A stretch of 16,836 nucleotides of DNA from Halococcaceae archaeon (GCA_007129135.1 SKWB01000124.1:1-16836), one strand, 5' to 3'. Counted from the stretch's first letter, positions 1 to 8,930 are shown. The notes: a model not told the origin generated them from the sequence alone. Numbers and translations: made by a program.

Positions 1-32
1 AGCTACGGCGAGCGGGGCGGAACCGAACGGGA

Positions 33-713
33 CTACTCGAGACCCAGTTCGGCGAGCAGCGTCTCCGCCGCGGCCGCCGAGGACTCCGGTCCACGGGCGG
101 TGATCAGGTCGCCGTCGACGACCACGCTGGTGTCGGCGTCGAGGTCGGCGTCCCAGTCCCCGCCGGCGGCGCTCACCTCCGCCTCGACCCAGTAGGGGAG
201 CTTTCGGCCGTTCGGGAGCACGTCGTTCTCGTCGACGATGTCCGTCTCCCAGGCGTCGGGGAAGCCGGTGACCCGTCGGCCGTCGACGATCCGCGAGCCG
301 TCACTGCCCCACGTGAACCCGAGGATGCCGACCGCGTGACAGACGACCAGTGCCTTCCCGTCGCCCTCGACCGCCTCGCGGAGCGCCGCTCGGGCGTGGC
401 GGTCCTGGTTCACGTCCCAGACGGTGCCGTGGCCGCCCGGGAAGACGACCGCGTCGAACTCGCCCGGATCGACCGTCGCGAGCGCCTCGGGGTCGTTCAG
501 CCGGTCGTCTGACTCGTGGATCTCCCGGACTCGCTGGGCGGTCTCCTCGCCGACGGTGTCCGGGTCGACCGAACGCTCGTCTATCTCCGGCGGCGATCCG
601 CTCGGCGTCGCGACCGTGATCTCGGCGCCCGCGTCCGTCAGCGACGAGAGCGGTGCGGTACACTCTTCGCCCCAGTAGCCCTCCTCGCTGACGATGAACA
701 GTGCGGTAGTCAT
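33..713 (-). CDS. DJ-1/PfpI superfamily protein, Hsp31-like (putative glyoxalase III / chaperone type)
   Basis: A 226-residue soluble protein of the type 1 glutamine-amidotransferase-like fold. Visible hallmarks are an N-terminal beta strand followed by GYWGEE (residues 12-17, holding the family's conserved active-site Glu), the glycine turn FPGGHGTVWD (91-100) and the nucleophile elbow VVCHAVG (123-129) with Cys125 followed by His126. This Cys-His-Glu set is what Hsp31/glyoxalase III members use to convert methylglyoxal to lactate. Related proteins have also been described as holdases, deglycases or proteases, so the exact activity is inferred. The start was placed at the ATG at 711-713 rather than an in-frame codon 18 residues upstream, because family homology begins at MTTALFIVS and a TATA-like box lies 27 bases before it. 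It is a single-gene unit, divergent from the plus-strand gene at 813. Confidence 0.85.
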   Translation of the reverse strand: MTTALFIVSEEGYWGEECTAPLSSLTDAGAEITVATPSGSPPEIDERSVDPDTVGEETAQRVREIHESDDRLNDPEALATVDPGEFDAVVFPGGHGTVWDVNQDRHARAALREAVEGDGKALVVCHAVGILGFTWGSDGSRIVDGRRVTGFPDAWETDIVDENDVLPNGRKLPYWVEAEVSAAGGDWDADLDADTSVVVDGDLITARGPESSAAAAETLLAELGLE

Positions 714-737
714 CGGGAAGTCTACGGGCGCGGTTCG

Positions 738-745
738 GAAAAGCG
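738..745 (-). promoter_or_regulatory. TATA-like box for the Hsp31-like gene
   Basis: On the minus strand this reads CGCTTTTCC-like sequence whose T-run (739-742) is centred about 27 bases upstream of the ATG at 713. This is the spacing expected for a leaderless haloarchaeal transcript. No ribosome binding site is visible between it and the start. Confidence 0.4.
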
Positions 746-782
746 GTCGCCCGGCAGTCCGAGCCACGACCGATCTCCGCAG

Positions 783-790
783 GTTTTTAC
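783..790 (+). promoter_or_regulatory. TATA-like box for the plus-strand membrane protein gene
   Basis: The run GTTTTTAC stands out in GC-rich surroundings and is centred about 26 bases before the ATG at 813, matching leaderless initiation. It supports choosing 813 as the start even though the frame stays open much further upstream. Confidence 0.5.
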
Positions 791-812
791 CGGCCCCTCG
801 CTAGACCGACAC

Positions 813-1685
813 ATGGCCGATCAGTCGCTACCGGTCCTCGATCGGGTCCGGAAACCGGAGTACACCGGCGAGAACCGGTGTGTTCCCTGTACCGTGGTCA
901 ACGCAACCATCGCGCTCGGCCTGGGTATCGCGATAGCGGTCGTCTCGCCCCCGCTCGGCGCGGTCGTCCTCGTCGGCTCGCTCGTCGCGATCTACCTCCG
1001 TGGCTATCTGGTACCTGGAACGCCGGCGCTCACCAAGCGATACCTGCCCGAGTGGGTGCTCGCGTACTTCGACAAGGCACCGAACCCGATCGAGGAGCGG
1101 CGGACCGGACCGGTCGAGGAGACGATCGACCGGATCGAGAACCGCCGCGAGAACGCCGTCGACCCGGAGGCGTTCCTCCTCGACGTCGGTGCCGTCGAAC
1201 CGTGCGAGCGGGAGGACGACCTCTGTCTGACCGACGGCTTCGAGCGCCGACTCGACGCGGACGAGCGAACCGACCCCTACGACCCCGCCGGCCTGGCGGT
1301 GCTGTTCGACACCGACACGGACTCGATCGAGGTGCTCGAGCGTCCCTACCCGGCGATCAGGATCGACCGACGGGTGCGGAAGTGGCCCTCCGAGGCGGCG
1401 CTACGGTCTGATCTCACCGCCGACGGCGCGCTCAGGGAGACGGCCGAGGACTGGGACGACGTCCCGCTCGAACAGCGCCTCGGTATCCTCTCGTCGCTCC
1501 GGTCGTTCCGGGATCGGTGTCCCGCGTGTGGCGGGCCGATCGTCGTGAGCGACGGGACGGTCGAGTCCTGCTGTCGCTCCTACGAGGTGATCACGTTCGG
1601 CTGCGGTGACTGCGAGGACCCGCTCCTGGAGTTCAGCCCCGACGAACTCGGCCTCGGCCAGGATCAGACCGGAATCACCCCCTGA
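813..1685 (+). CDS. Conserved haloarchaeal membrane protein with cysteine pairs and C-terminal zinc ribbon
   Basis: A 290-residue protein of unknown function. Residues 20-28 hold a CVPC pair (Cys23, Cys26). A hydrophobic hairpin at about 30-63 is probably two membrane passes joined at a Pro-Pro turn. A long acidic cytoplasmic part follows, with two further cysteines (131, 138). The C-terminus has CPACGG (Cys236, Cys239), a CC pair (253-254) and CGDC (264-267), which together look like a zinc ribbon. The start is the ATG at 813, chosen because a TATA-like box sits about 26 bases upstream. The frame is open back to position 516, but that part lies antisense to the Hsp31-like gene. It is the only plus-strand gene here and its last 11 bases overlap the end of the convergent gene. 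A redox or metal-binding role is possible but not shown. Confidence 0.75.
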   Translation: MADQSLPVLDRVRKPEYTGENRCVPCTVVNATIALGLGIAIAVVSPPLGAVVLVGSLVAIYLRGYLVPGTPALTKRYLPEWVLAYFDKAPNPIEERRTGPVEETIDRIENRRENAVDPEAFLLDVGAVEPCEREDDLCLTDGFERRLDADERTDPYDPAGLAVLFDTDTDSIEVLERPYPAIRIDRRVRKWPSEAALRSDLTADGALRETAEDWDDVPLEQRLGILSSLRSFRDRCPACGGPIVVSDGTVESCCRSYEVITFGCGDCEDPLLEFSPDELGLGQDQTGITP

Positions 1686-2229
1686 GCGACTCGGGAACGA
1701 TGCGGACGGTCGTCTCGTCGGAGAGCCCTTTGCCCGCTGCGTTCGGGACGTTGAGTTCGACACCGATGCGGTAGGTCCCCGGACCAGCGCGCTCCCACTC
1801 GGTCTCGGAGACCCGAAAGAACCCCCGCCACCGTTTCGAAAAGCGTTTGTGCTCGCCGCGGTCGAAGCGGAACGCACCCGTCGTCTCCGGCGGGCGGTAG
1901 ACGGGCACGTGCGAGGCCTCCGGGTAGCCGTCGACAGTCCAGGTCCAGAGGAGCGGTGAGGCCGTCCGGATCGAGATCGGTATCGGGAGCGCGTTCTTCA
2001 TCGTGATACGAAACGGCACGGCGGTGCCGACCGGGTACTCCTCTCTCGGCGTCTCGATCCGGACCGACACGGCCCAGGAGCGGAGGCGGTGTGGGACGAG
2101 CAGTCGGCTGAACAGCGACGCGTTGATCCACCGAAACGACTGGAGACGGCCGCTTCGCTCGTCCTCGCTCGGGGAGAAGGCGTCCTCGTCGTCCCGGTGG
2201 AGGGCTTCGGACTCGTAGATCCGACGCAT
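1675..2229 (-). CDS. Conserved hypothetical protein, probable beta-sandwich domain
   Basis: A 184-residue soluble protein that I cannot assign to a named family. Residues 1-50 are charged with a short basic/hydrophobic stretch (RLLVPHRLRSW, 42-52). Residues about 53-180 alternate short hydrophobic strands with turns (for example VSVRIETPREEYPVG, then VPFRITMKNALPIPISI, then GTYRIGVELNVPN near 151-163). This resembles immunoglobulin-like or BsuPI-like beta-sandwich domains, a suggestion from pattern only. No signal peptide or clear membrane segment is seen. The start is the ATG at 2227-2229, because a TATA-like box lies 28 bases upstream; an in-frame codon 19 residues earlier would lie upstream of that box. 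The gene is convergent with, and overlaps by 11 bases, the membrane protein gene to its left. Confidence 0.65.
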   Translation of the reverse strand: MRRIYESEALHRDDEDAFSPSEDERSGRLQSFRWINASLFSRLLVPHRLRSWAVSVRIETPREEYPVGTAVPFRITMKNALPIPISIRTASPLLWTWTVDGYPEASHVPVYRPPETTGAFRFDRGEHKRFSKRWRGFFRVSETEWERAGPGTYRIGVELNVPNAAGKGLSDETTVRIVPESLRG

Positions 2230-2253
2230 CGAGGGTATCGAGGGGAGGACCGA

Positions 2254-2260
2254 ACTAAAG
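2254..2260 (-). promoter_or_regulatory. TATA-like box for the 184-residue hypothetical gene
   Basis: CTTTAGT on the minus strand is centred about 28 bases upstream of the ATG at 2229. It fits a leaderless transcript, and it lies inside the only intergenic gap after the transporter operon (2230-2357). No clear terminator for that operon is visible in the same gap. Confidence 0.45.
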
Positions 2261-2357
2261 GGTTCTGTGCCGAGGCTCGGACGCACCGCCGTGGCGCTCT
2301 ACCGCTCGGATCGGTACGCCTCGCGGTTCGATCGGCAACCGGGTACGGCACCCCGTG

Positions 2358-3704
<1,347 letters not shown>

Positions 3705-4778
3705 CTAGTTCCCCTCCGCCTGCGGCGTCTGTGGGCCCTCCGGCCCGTCTACCACGTCTATCTCGTAGGTCAGTCCCTCGGCGAGCGCGCCAGTGTACTC
3801 GAGACAGGCGGCGGAGTGCTCGACGGTCGGATCGGAGCCGACCGGTCGACCCGTCTCGGGGTCGAGCAGCGGCGGCTCCTCCAGCGTGCAGGCCTCCTCC
3901 GCGTAGGGACAGCGGGGGTGGAAGCTACAGCCCGGCGGGAGTTCGACCAGGTCCGGCATCGTGCCGGGGATCGTCTGGAGACGGGTTCGGGTGTCGCCCA
4001 CCCGCGGGATCGAACTCATCAGTCCCACCGTGTAGGGGTGTTTCGGGTCGTAGTAGAGCTCCTCGACGGGCGCCTTCTCGACCGGTTTCCCCGCGTACAT
4101 CACCATCACGCGGTCACAGACCTGTGCGATCACGCCCAGGTCGTGGGTGATCAGCTGGACCGCGGTGTCGAACTCGTCGGCGAGCTCCTCGATCAGGTCG
4201 AGGATCTTCGCCTCGATGGTGACGTCGAGCGCCGTCGTCGGCTCGTCACAGATCAGGAGGTCCGGATCGCACGAGAGCGCCATCGCGATCACCGCCCGCT
4301 GTTGCATCCCGCCGGAGAACTCGTGTGGGTAGTCCGAGTAGCGGGCTTCGGCCTCGGGGATGCCGACCGTATCGAGCAGCCTGATCGTCTCCTCTCTCGC
4401 CTCGTCGTCGCCGTAGCCGAGGTGGTGTCTGATCGCTTCGGCGATCTGTTCGCCGACGGTGTAGACCGGGTTCAGCGCGGTCTGGGCGTCCTGGAACACC
4501 ATCGCCATCTCGTTGCCGCGGATCGATCTGACCTCCGCCTCGGTCATCTGGAGGACGTCCTCGCCCTTGAACCGGATCGCCCCCTCGACGATCCGACCGG
4601 GGCTGTCGATCAGCCGCATCAGCGAGAGCGCGGTGACGCTCTTTCCCGCCCCGGACTCGCCGACGACACCGAACTTCTCGCCGCGTTCGATCTGGTAGCT
4701 GAGGCCGTCCGCTGCGGTGACGACGCCGTCTTCCGTGTAGAACTCGACGGTCAGGTCCTCGACTTCGAGCAGCGCCAT
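3705..4778 (-). CDS. dppD: Dipeptide/oligopeptide ABC transporter ATPase, D-type
   Basis: A 357-residue cytoplasmic ATPase that pairs with the F-type ATPase to power the importer. Motifs present are Walker A GESGAGKS (40-47), Q-loop VFQD (94-97), signature FSGGMQQR (154-161), Walker B LLICDEP (174-180) and H-loop His212. The C-terminal oligopeptide-transporter domain carries the compact four-cysteine motif CSFHPRCPYAEEAC (Cys284, 290, 297) with Cys325 after a short acidic loop. This motif is associated with an iron-sulfur cluster in some DppD-type ATPases. Unlike its partner gene it has no insertion here, and its total length is typical of the family. Its ATG overlaps the stop codon of permease C by one base (TGATG), which indicates translational coupling. 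A GGTGGTG sequence just upstream may serve as ribosome site. Confidence 0.93.
   Translation of the reverse strand: MALLEVEDLTVEFYTEDGVVTAADGLSYQIERGEKFGVVGESGAGKSVTALSLMRLIDSPGRIVEGAIRFKGEDVLQMTEAEVRSIRGNEMAMVFQDAQTALNPVYTVGEQIAEAIRHHLGYGDDEAREETIRLLDTVGIPEAEARYSDYPHEFSGGMQQRAVIAMALSCDPDLLICDEPTTALDVTIEAKILDLIEELADEFDTAVQLITHDLGVIAQVCDRVMVMYAGKPVEKAPVEELYYDPKHPYTVGLMSSIPRVGDTRTRLQTIPGTMPDLVELPPGCSFHPRCPYAEEACTLEEPPLLDPETGRPVGSDPTVEHSAACLEYTGALAEGLTYEIDVVDGPEGPQTPQAEGN
3711..3717 (-). promoter_or_regulatory. Ribosome binding site for dppF
   Basis: GGAGGGG on the minus strand, six bases before the ATG at 3704 and inside the last codons of the D ATPase. It fixes the dppF start. Confidence 0.55.
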
Positions 4779-5818
4779 CAGGCACCACCGCCCTGGCTGC
4801 CGATGCCGGTCTCCTGGGCGTCGAGCGCGTCGTTGACGCCGTCACCGATCAGGTTCATCGCCATCACGAACAGGAAGATCGCTCCACCCGGGAAGACCGT
4901 CGCCCACCACGGGATCTGGCCCTCCGGTCCCTGGATCAGCGTCTCCCGGGTCGCGTCGAGCATCGTCCCCCACTCGGCCGTTCCGGGGCCGAGCCCGAGG
5001 CCGAGGAAGCCGAGCGCCGCGACGCCGATGACGGTCGTGCCGATACCGAGGGTGGCGAGCACGAGCAGCGGCGGCATCGCGTTCGGGATGATGTGTTTGA
5101 AGATCACGGTCCTGTCCTTCGCACCCAACGCCTTCGCCGCCAGCACGTACTCGTTCTCCTTGATCGAGAGCACCTCCCCCCGAACCAGGCGGCCGTAGCC
5201 GGCCCAGCCGAAGAGCGTGAACGCGAGCACGAGGTTCCAGTAGCTGCTGCCGAGCACCGCCACGATGATCAGCGCCAGGATGAGGAACGGGAACGCGAAG
5301 ATGGTGTCGACGATCCGCATCATGATCTCGTCGACCCAGCCGCCGTAGTAGCCCGAGACGGCGCCGTAGACCGCGCCGATCGTCCCGTTGATCGCGATCA
5401 CGATGAAACCGATCGAGATGCTGTAGCGGCCGCCGTAGACGACCCGCGAGAACAGGTCACGGCCCGAGTTGTCCGTCCCCATCGGGTAGTCCGTCGAGGG
5501 CGGGTCGTAGATCCCCGCCGAGGGGTCCGCTCCCAGGTAGAGGATCGTCCCCGGGTCGTGCGGGGCGAGTCCGAACGGCTGTATCGGTATCCCGGCGACG
5601 ACGATCGGGCGGGCGAAGATCGCCGCCAGCGACATGAGGAGCACGACCGCCACGCCGAGCATCGCCGAGCGGTTTCGCACGAACCGACGGAGCCCCCGCC
5701 GCCACCTGCTCTCCGTTCTCGTGTCCGATTCTCCCGTCCAGTCCGAAAGCGGGTCTCGGGACTCGACGCGTTCCGCGTCGAACCCCCTGATCCGAATCCG
5801 GCCTCGTTCTGTCGACAT
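4778..5818 (-). CDS. dppC: Dipeptide/oligopeptide ABC transporter permease, C-type
   Basis: A 346-residue integral membrane permease of the DppC/OppC family. It forms the translocation channel together with permease B. After a charged N-terminal tail (1-50), the first membrane segment is about 51-75. The periplasm-facing loop typical of DppC carries YPMGTDNSGRDLFSR (111-125), a family hallmark. The ATPase-contacting EAA loop is at about 223-246 (EYVLAAKALGA then FKHIIPN). More membrane segments surround it and a glycine-rich tail ends the protein. I chose the ATG at 5816-5818 because AGGTG lies six bases upstream; an in-frame GTG at 5827, directly after the stop of permease B, would add three residues and is possible. 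Its stop overlaps the dppD start by one base. Confidence 0.92.
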   Translation of the reverse strand: MSTERGRIRIRGFDAERVESRDPLSDWTGESDTRTESRWRRGLRRFVRNRSAMLGVAVVLLMSLAAIFARPIVVAGIPIQPFGLAPHDPGTILYLGADPSAGIYDPPSTDYPMGTDNSGRDLFSRVVYGGRYSISIGFIVIAINGTIGAVYGAVSGYYGGWVDEIMMRIVDTIFAFPFLILALIIVAVLGSSYWNLVLAFTLFGWAGYGRLVRGEVLSIKENEYVLAAKALGAKDRTVIFKHIIPNAMPPLLVLATLGIGTTVIGVAALGFLGLGLGPGTAEWGTMLDATRETLIQGPEGQIPWWATVFPGGAIFLFVMAMNLIGDGVNDALDAQETGIGSQGGGA

Positions 5819-5824
5819 TAGTGA

Positions 5825-5829
5825 CACCT
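5825..5829 (-). promoter_or_regulatory. Short ribosome binding site deciding the dppC start
   Basis: AGGTG on the minus strand, six bases before the ATG at 5818, spans the stop of dppB and the alternative GTG codon at 5827. It favours the ATG, though weakly because it is only five bases. Confidence 0.35.
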
Positions 5830-6784
5830 AATCATATCGAATCCGCGGATCGAGCACCGCGTACAGTATGTCCGCCAGCAGGTTCGCGAGGATGATGAAC
5901 ACACCGGTGAACAGCGTGATCGCCATGATCATGTTCACCTCGCGACCGTTGATCGCGTTGATCAGCTCGCGGCCGAGCCCCGGCCAGTTGAACACCACCT
6001 CGACGACGACCGACCCGGAGACGATCCCCGCGGTCAACGTCGCCGCGAGCGTGACGACCGAGATCAGCGAGTTCCGGAGCACGTGCTTCAACACGACCTG
6101 GCGCTCGGGGAGTCCCTTCGCGCGCGCGGCGGTGACGTACTCCTTGTTCATCTCCTCGCCCATCGAGGTGCGCATCACGCGCATGATCCCCGCCGCCGCC
6201 CCCGTTCCGATGGTGAGCCCCGGCAGTATCAGGTACCAGAGCATGCTGGGGTGGTAGAGCGGGAGCCGCGACGGCGCGAGCACCGGCCAGAGGCCGAGCC
6301 AGAGCGAGCCGACGAGGATCAGGATCAGGCCGAGCCAGAAGTTCGGGATCGAGATGCCCGACAGCGCGAGAAAGCGGCTGACGTCGTCGCCGAGTTCGTT
6401 CTTGTGGACCGCGGCGTAGATACCCGCGGGGATCGCGATCGCGAGGCCGAACGCCCAGCCGAAGACCCCGAGGGCGATCGTCGCGGGCAGTCGCGCGACG
6501 ATGATGCTTCCCACGTCGCGGTTCGTGCTGATCACCTGGCCGAAGTCGCCGGTCATCACGTTCGTGATCCAGGTGATGTACTGGTCGGTGATCGAGCCGT
6601 CCAGCCCGTACTCCGCGCGGATCTGTGCCTCCTCGTTCGGCCCCACGTCGGGGTTCAACGCGAACATCTGGCTGACCGGGTCGCCCGGCGTGAGGTGCAC
6701 CAGCCCGAACGTGATCAGCGAGACACCGAACAGTATCGGGATGATCGCCAGTATCCGATTCAGTATGAAACGTCGTAAACTCAT
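5828..6784 (-). CDS. dppB: Dipeptide/oligopeptide ABC transporter permease, B-type
   Basis: A 318-residue permease of the DppB/OppB family. It begins with the classic family N-terminus: a basic cap, a membrane segment (9-30) and then HLTPGDPV (30-37). Further membrane segments lie near 100-125, 137-168, 182-202, 233-262 and 285-311. The cytoplasmic EAA loop is at about 215-238 (EYVTAARAKGLPERQ then KHVLRN), where an ATPase subunit docks. The protein ends in LDPRIRYD, also typical. The start is ATG and no ribosome site is obvious before it. It is separated from the binding-protein gene by 67 bases containing an imperfect hairpin, and permease C follows with essentially no gap. Confidence 0.93.
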   Translation of the reverse strand: MSLRRFILNRILAIIPILFGVSLITFGLVHLTPGDPVSQMFALNPDVGPNEEAQIRAEYGLDGSITDQYITWITNVMTGDFGQVISTNRDVGSIIVARLPATIALGVFGWAFGLAIAIPAGIYAAVHKNELGDDVSRFLALSGISIPNFWLGLILILVGSLWLGLWPVLAPSRLPLYHPSMLWYLILPGLTIGTGAAAGIMRVMRTSMGEEMNKEYVTAARAKGLPERQVVLKHVLRNSLISVVTLAATLTAGIVSGSVVVEVVFNWPGLGRELINAINGREVNMIMAITLFTGVFIILANLLADILYAVLDPRIRYD

Positions 6785-6804
6785 TATCGTTCGTTGGAAA
6801 CCGT

Positions 6805-6839
6805 GCTCGCTCCGTCCGGAAACCGTTTCGGGTGCGAGC
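6805..6839 (-). other. Imperfect nested hairpin between binding-protein and permease genes
   Basis: Outer arms GCTCGC (6805-6810) and GCGAGC (6834-6839) can pair. Inside them 6816-6822 (CCGGAAA) can pair with 6826-6832 (TTTCGGG) around a three-base loop, with one G-G mismatch. In binding-protein-dependent transporters, such structures often protect the 3' end of the binding-protein message or lower expression of the permeases. That role is inferred here. Confidence 0.35.
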
Positions 6840-6851
6840 GGCCGCAGCCGA

Positions 6852-8858
6852 CTACTCGTCGTCGTCTTCGTCGTCGTCCATCCAGATGACCTGTTCCTCG
6901 GTCGGCGCGTGCAGCGCGAAGCTGTACATGCTCTCCGGGAACGGGTGGGTGCTGAAGTTCTGGACGCGGTTGCTCATGATCGCGTCGGTGAGCCCGAAGT
7001 GAGTGATCGAGCTGTAGCGGCGCTCGGCGAGCAGGTCCCAGATCTCGTCGTAGCGCTCGGCGCGGAGCTCGTCGTCGTCGACGACGTCGATGTCGAAGCG
7101 CGCGGCGTCGACCATCTCGTCGAACTCGGGGTCGCTGATCGCCTGGAGGTTACAGCACTGACCGATGTTCGCGGTGTTGTGCAGCGCGTCACAGAAGCTC
7201 TCGGGGTTGAACGTCCCGGAGAGCCCGATACAGGCGATGTGACCCTCCTGGCCGTACTCGGGGTTGAGCACGCGCTCGGTGTAGGTGTTCCACTCGTAGG
7301 TCTCGACCGACGTCTCGAAGTAGCCCGACTCCTCCATCGACGCGGCGATCAGCTCGACGAGCTGGACGCGGTCGTCGTTGTCGGAGTTCGTCTCGAGCTG
7401 GACCTCGATCGGGAACTCGACGCCGTCGGCCTCGACCTCCTCGATCAGCTCCTCAGCGCGCTCGGGGTCGTGCTCGTTGAGCGGACGGATCCGCTCTTCG
7501 AGCGCCTCGGCGTCCGCCGTCCCTGACTCCTCGGCGAGTTCGGGGATGTCGGTCCAGGCGGGTCGGCCCCAGCCGTTCAGGACGTTCTCGACGATCGCCT
7601 CTCGCGGGACGAGGTGGTTGACCGCCTGCCGGAGACGCTCGTCGTCCCACGGCTCGACGTTGGCCGGGTACTGGATGTAGGTGTAGCCGCCGGTCTCGGT
7701 GGTCTCGACGATGAAGTCGTCGGAGGCGTCGAAGTCGTCGAGCGTCGCGGTCGCCAGCCCGGAGGTGACGTCGATCTCGTCGTTCTGGAGCGCACCCGCG
7801 CGGGTGGAGTCGTCGGGGATGATCTCGAGTTCGATCTCGTCGATCACGGGGCCGTCCGGGAACTCGTCGTCTCCCTCGAACCAGTCCAGCGAGTCGACGC
7901 CCATCTCCTCGAGCCAGTAGCCGTCGAACTTCTCGTACTCGGCGAACTGCTCGTCCTCGAAGTCGACGAGCTCGTACGGGCCGGTGCCGATCGGGGTGTT
8001 GCCCTGTCTGGGGTCGACCTCGCCGCCCTCGAGTTCGGCCTGCTCCAGCGAGTGGATGTAGAATCCGGGGAGCTGTCCCTCACCCTCGGCGTCGGGGACC
8101 TGCGCGTAGATGGAGACGGTGTACTCGTCCTCCTCCTCGACGTAGAGGACGGAGTCGAACGTCTGTGCGGAGACGTCCGAACCCTCGTAGCGCCGGGCCG
8201 TCTCGACGACGTGTTCCGCCGTGAGCTCCTCGCCGTTGTGGAACTCGATCCCCTCCCTGAGCTCGTAGCGGTACTGCATCCCAAAGGTGCCGTCTTCGAC
8301 CGCCTCGGCGGCCTCCTCGGTGGTGAGGATGCGGACCTCGTCCTCCTCGATCGGGTCGTCCTCGGGGTGCTGGACGATGATCTGTCCCTCCGCGTCGAGG
8401 ACGCCCTCCTCGTCGGCGGCGACGGAGACCATGTACTCCTCGTAGGCCGTCCGGTCGATGTCGTTCGTCTCGACCAGCTCGTAGCTCTCGGCGAGCCACG
8501 GGTAGTAGTTCCCCTGCGTGTCCGAGGCGACGAGGCTCTCGAAGATGAAGAACTGTGCCGAGGAGGAGGTCGTGTCGGTGCTGTACGGTGGGTCGAAGGA
8601 GTCGATGTTCGCCCCGACACCGATCCGGAGCGTGCCACCTTCCTGGATTCCACTGAGGTCTGCCGGCTCGTCGTCATCATCGTCGTCGTCGTCGGTGTCG
8701 ACGTCGTCCGCGGCGTCGTCCGCGGCGTCGTCGCCGGGATCGTCGTCGCCGTTGCCGTCGAGGCAGCCTGCGACACCGATTACCCCGGCAGCACCCATCC
8801 CCTGGAGGAGGCGTCGCCGATTGATGCGTCGAGCGGGAGTGTTGTCATCTTCCGCCAT
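6852..8858 (-). CDS. ABC transporter solute-binding lipoprotein, family 5 (peptide-type), Tat-exported
   Basis: A 668-residue extracellular binding protein that should deliver solute to the adjacent permeases. The N-terminus holds a twin-arginine signal (NRRRLLQG, 13-20), a short hydrophobic stretch and a lipobox VAGC with Cys32, so it is probably Tat-exported and lipid-anchored. Residues about 36-66 form an Asp-rich tether. The mature domain shows family 5 hallmarks: GTLRIGV (75-81), a FHNGEELTAEHV-type segment (206-217) and GTGPYELVDF (291-300). Between the WLAESYEL segment (121-128) and YRYELREG there is an unusually long acidic insertion, about 129-195. The protein ends in another Asp/Glu tail. 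The start is the ATG at 8856-8858; the frame stays open 33 codons upstream but those residues lack signal-peptide character and cover the promoter. It is the first gene of the operon. Confidence 0.92.
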   Translation of the reverse strand: MAEDDNTPARRINRRRLLQGMGAAGVIGVAGCLDGNGDDDPGDDAADDAADDVDTDDDDDDDDEPADLSGIQEGGTLRIGVGANIDSFDPPYSTDTTSSSAQFFIFESLVASDTQGNYYPWLAESYELVETNDIDRTAYEEYMVSVAADEEGVLDAEGQIIVQHPEDDPIEEDEVRILTTEEAAEAVEDGTFGMQYRYELREGIEFHNGEELTAEHVVETARRYEGSDVSAQTFDSVLYVEEEDEYTVSIYAQVPDAEGEGQLPGFYIHSLEQAELEGGEVDPRQGNTPIGTGPYELVDFEDEQFAEYEKFDGYWLEEMGVDSLDWFEGDDEFPDGPVIDEIELEIIPDDSTRAGALQNDEIDVTSGLATATLDDFDASDDFIVETTETGGYTYIQYPANVEPWDDERLRQAVNHLVPREAIVENVLNGWGRPAWTDIPELAEESGTADAEALEERIRPLNEHDPERAEELIEEVEADGVEFPIEVQLETNSDNDDRVQLVELIAASMEESGYFETSVETYEWNTYTERVLNPEYGQEGHIACIGLSGTFNPESFCDALHNTANIGQCCNLQAISDPEFDEMVDAARFDIDVVDDDELRAERYDEIWDLLAERRYSSITHFGLTDAIMSNRVQNFSTHPFPESMYSFALHAPTEEQVIWMDDDEDDDE
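8703..8732 (-). repeat. 12-base tandem repeat in the Asp/Ala tether
   Basis: The plus strand reads GTCGTCCGCGGC twice (8703-8714, 8715-8726) followed by GTCGTC. On the coding strand this gives repeated DDAA units. Further GTC-rich triplets flank it on both sides, so the tether could vary in length by slippage without changing frame. Confidence 0.75.
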
Positions 8859-8883
8859 GGTAAATTTGTCTAAACCCCAAAGG

Positions 8884-8889
8884 TATATG
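8884..8889 (-). promoter_or_regulatory. TATA box of the peptide transporter operon
   Basis: CATATA on the minus strand is centred about 28 bases before the ATG at 8858. This predicts transcription starting at or next to the start codon (leaderless). No ribosome site is visible in the intervening AT-rich sequence. Confidence 0.55.
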
Positions 8890-8930
8890 TGTGTCGGTTT
8901 TCCCCAATAGATAATATCGCGGGCACAAAG

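Noticed and set aside
516..812. Upstream extension of the zinc-ribbon membrane protein by 99 codons
   Set aside because: The extension is antisense to the Hsp31-like gene and covers a good TATA-like box at 783-790, so 813 is the better start.
3816..5198. Long plus-strand open frame (460 codons) opposite the two ATPase genes and permease C
   Set aside because: It lies wholly antisense to clear transporter genes, and its composition (Arg/Asp/Val-rich, repetitive) is that of a shadow frame in GC-rich DNA.
7614..8873. Long plus-strand open frame (419 codons) opposite the binding-protein gene
   Set aside because: It is antisense to a well-supported lipoprotein gene. Its Val-rich run simply mirrors the Asp codons of the tether.
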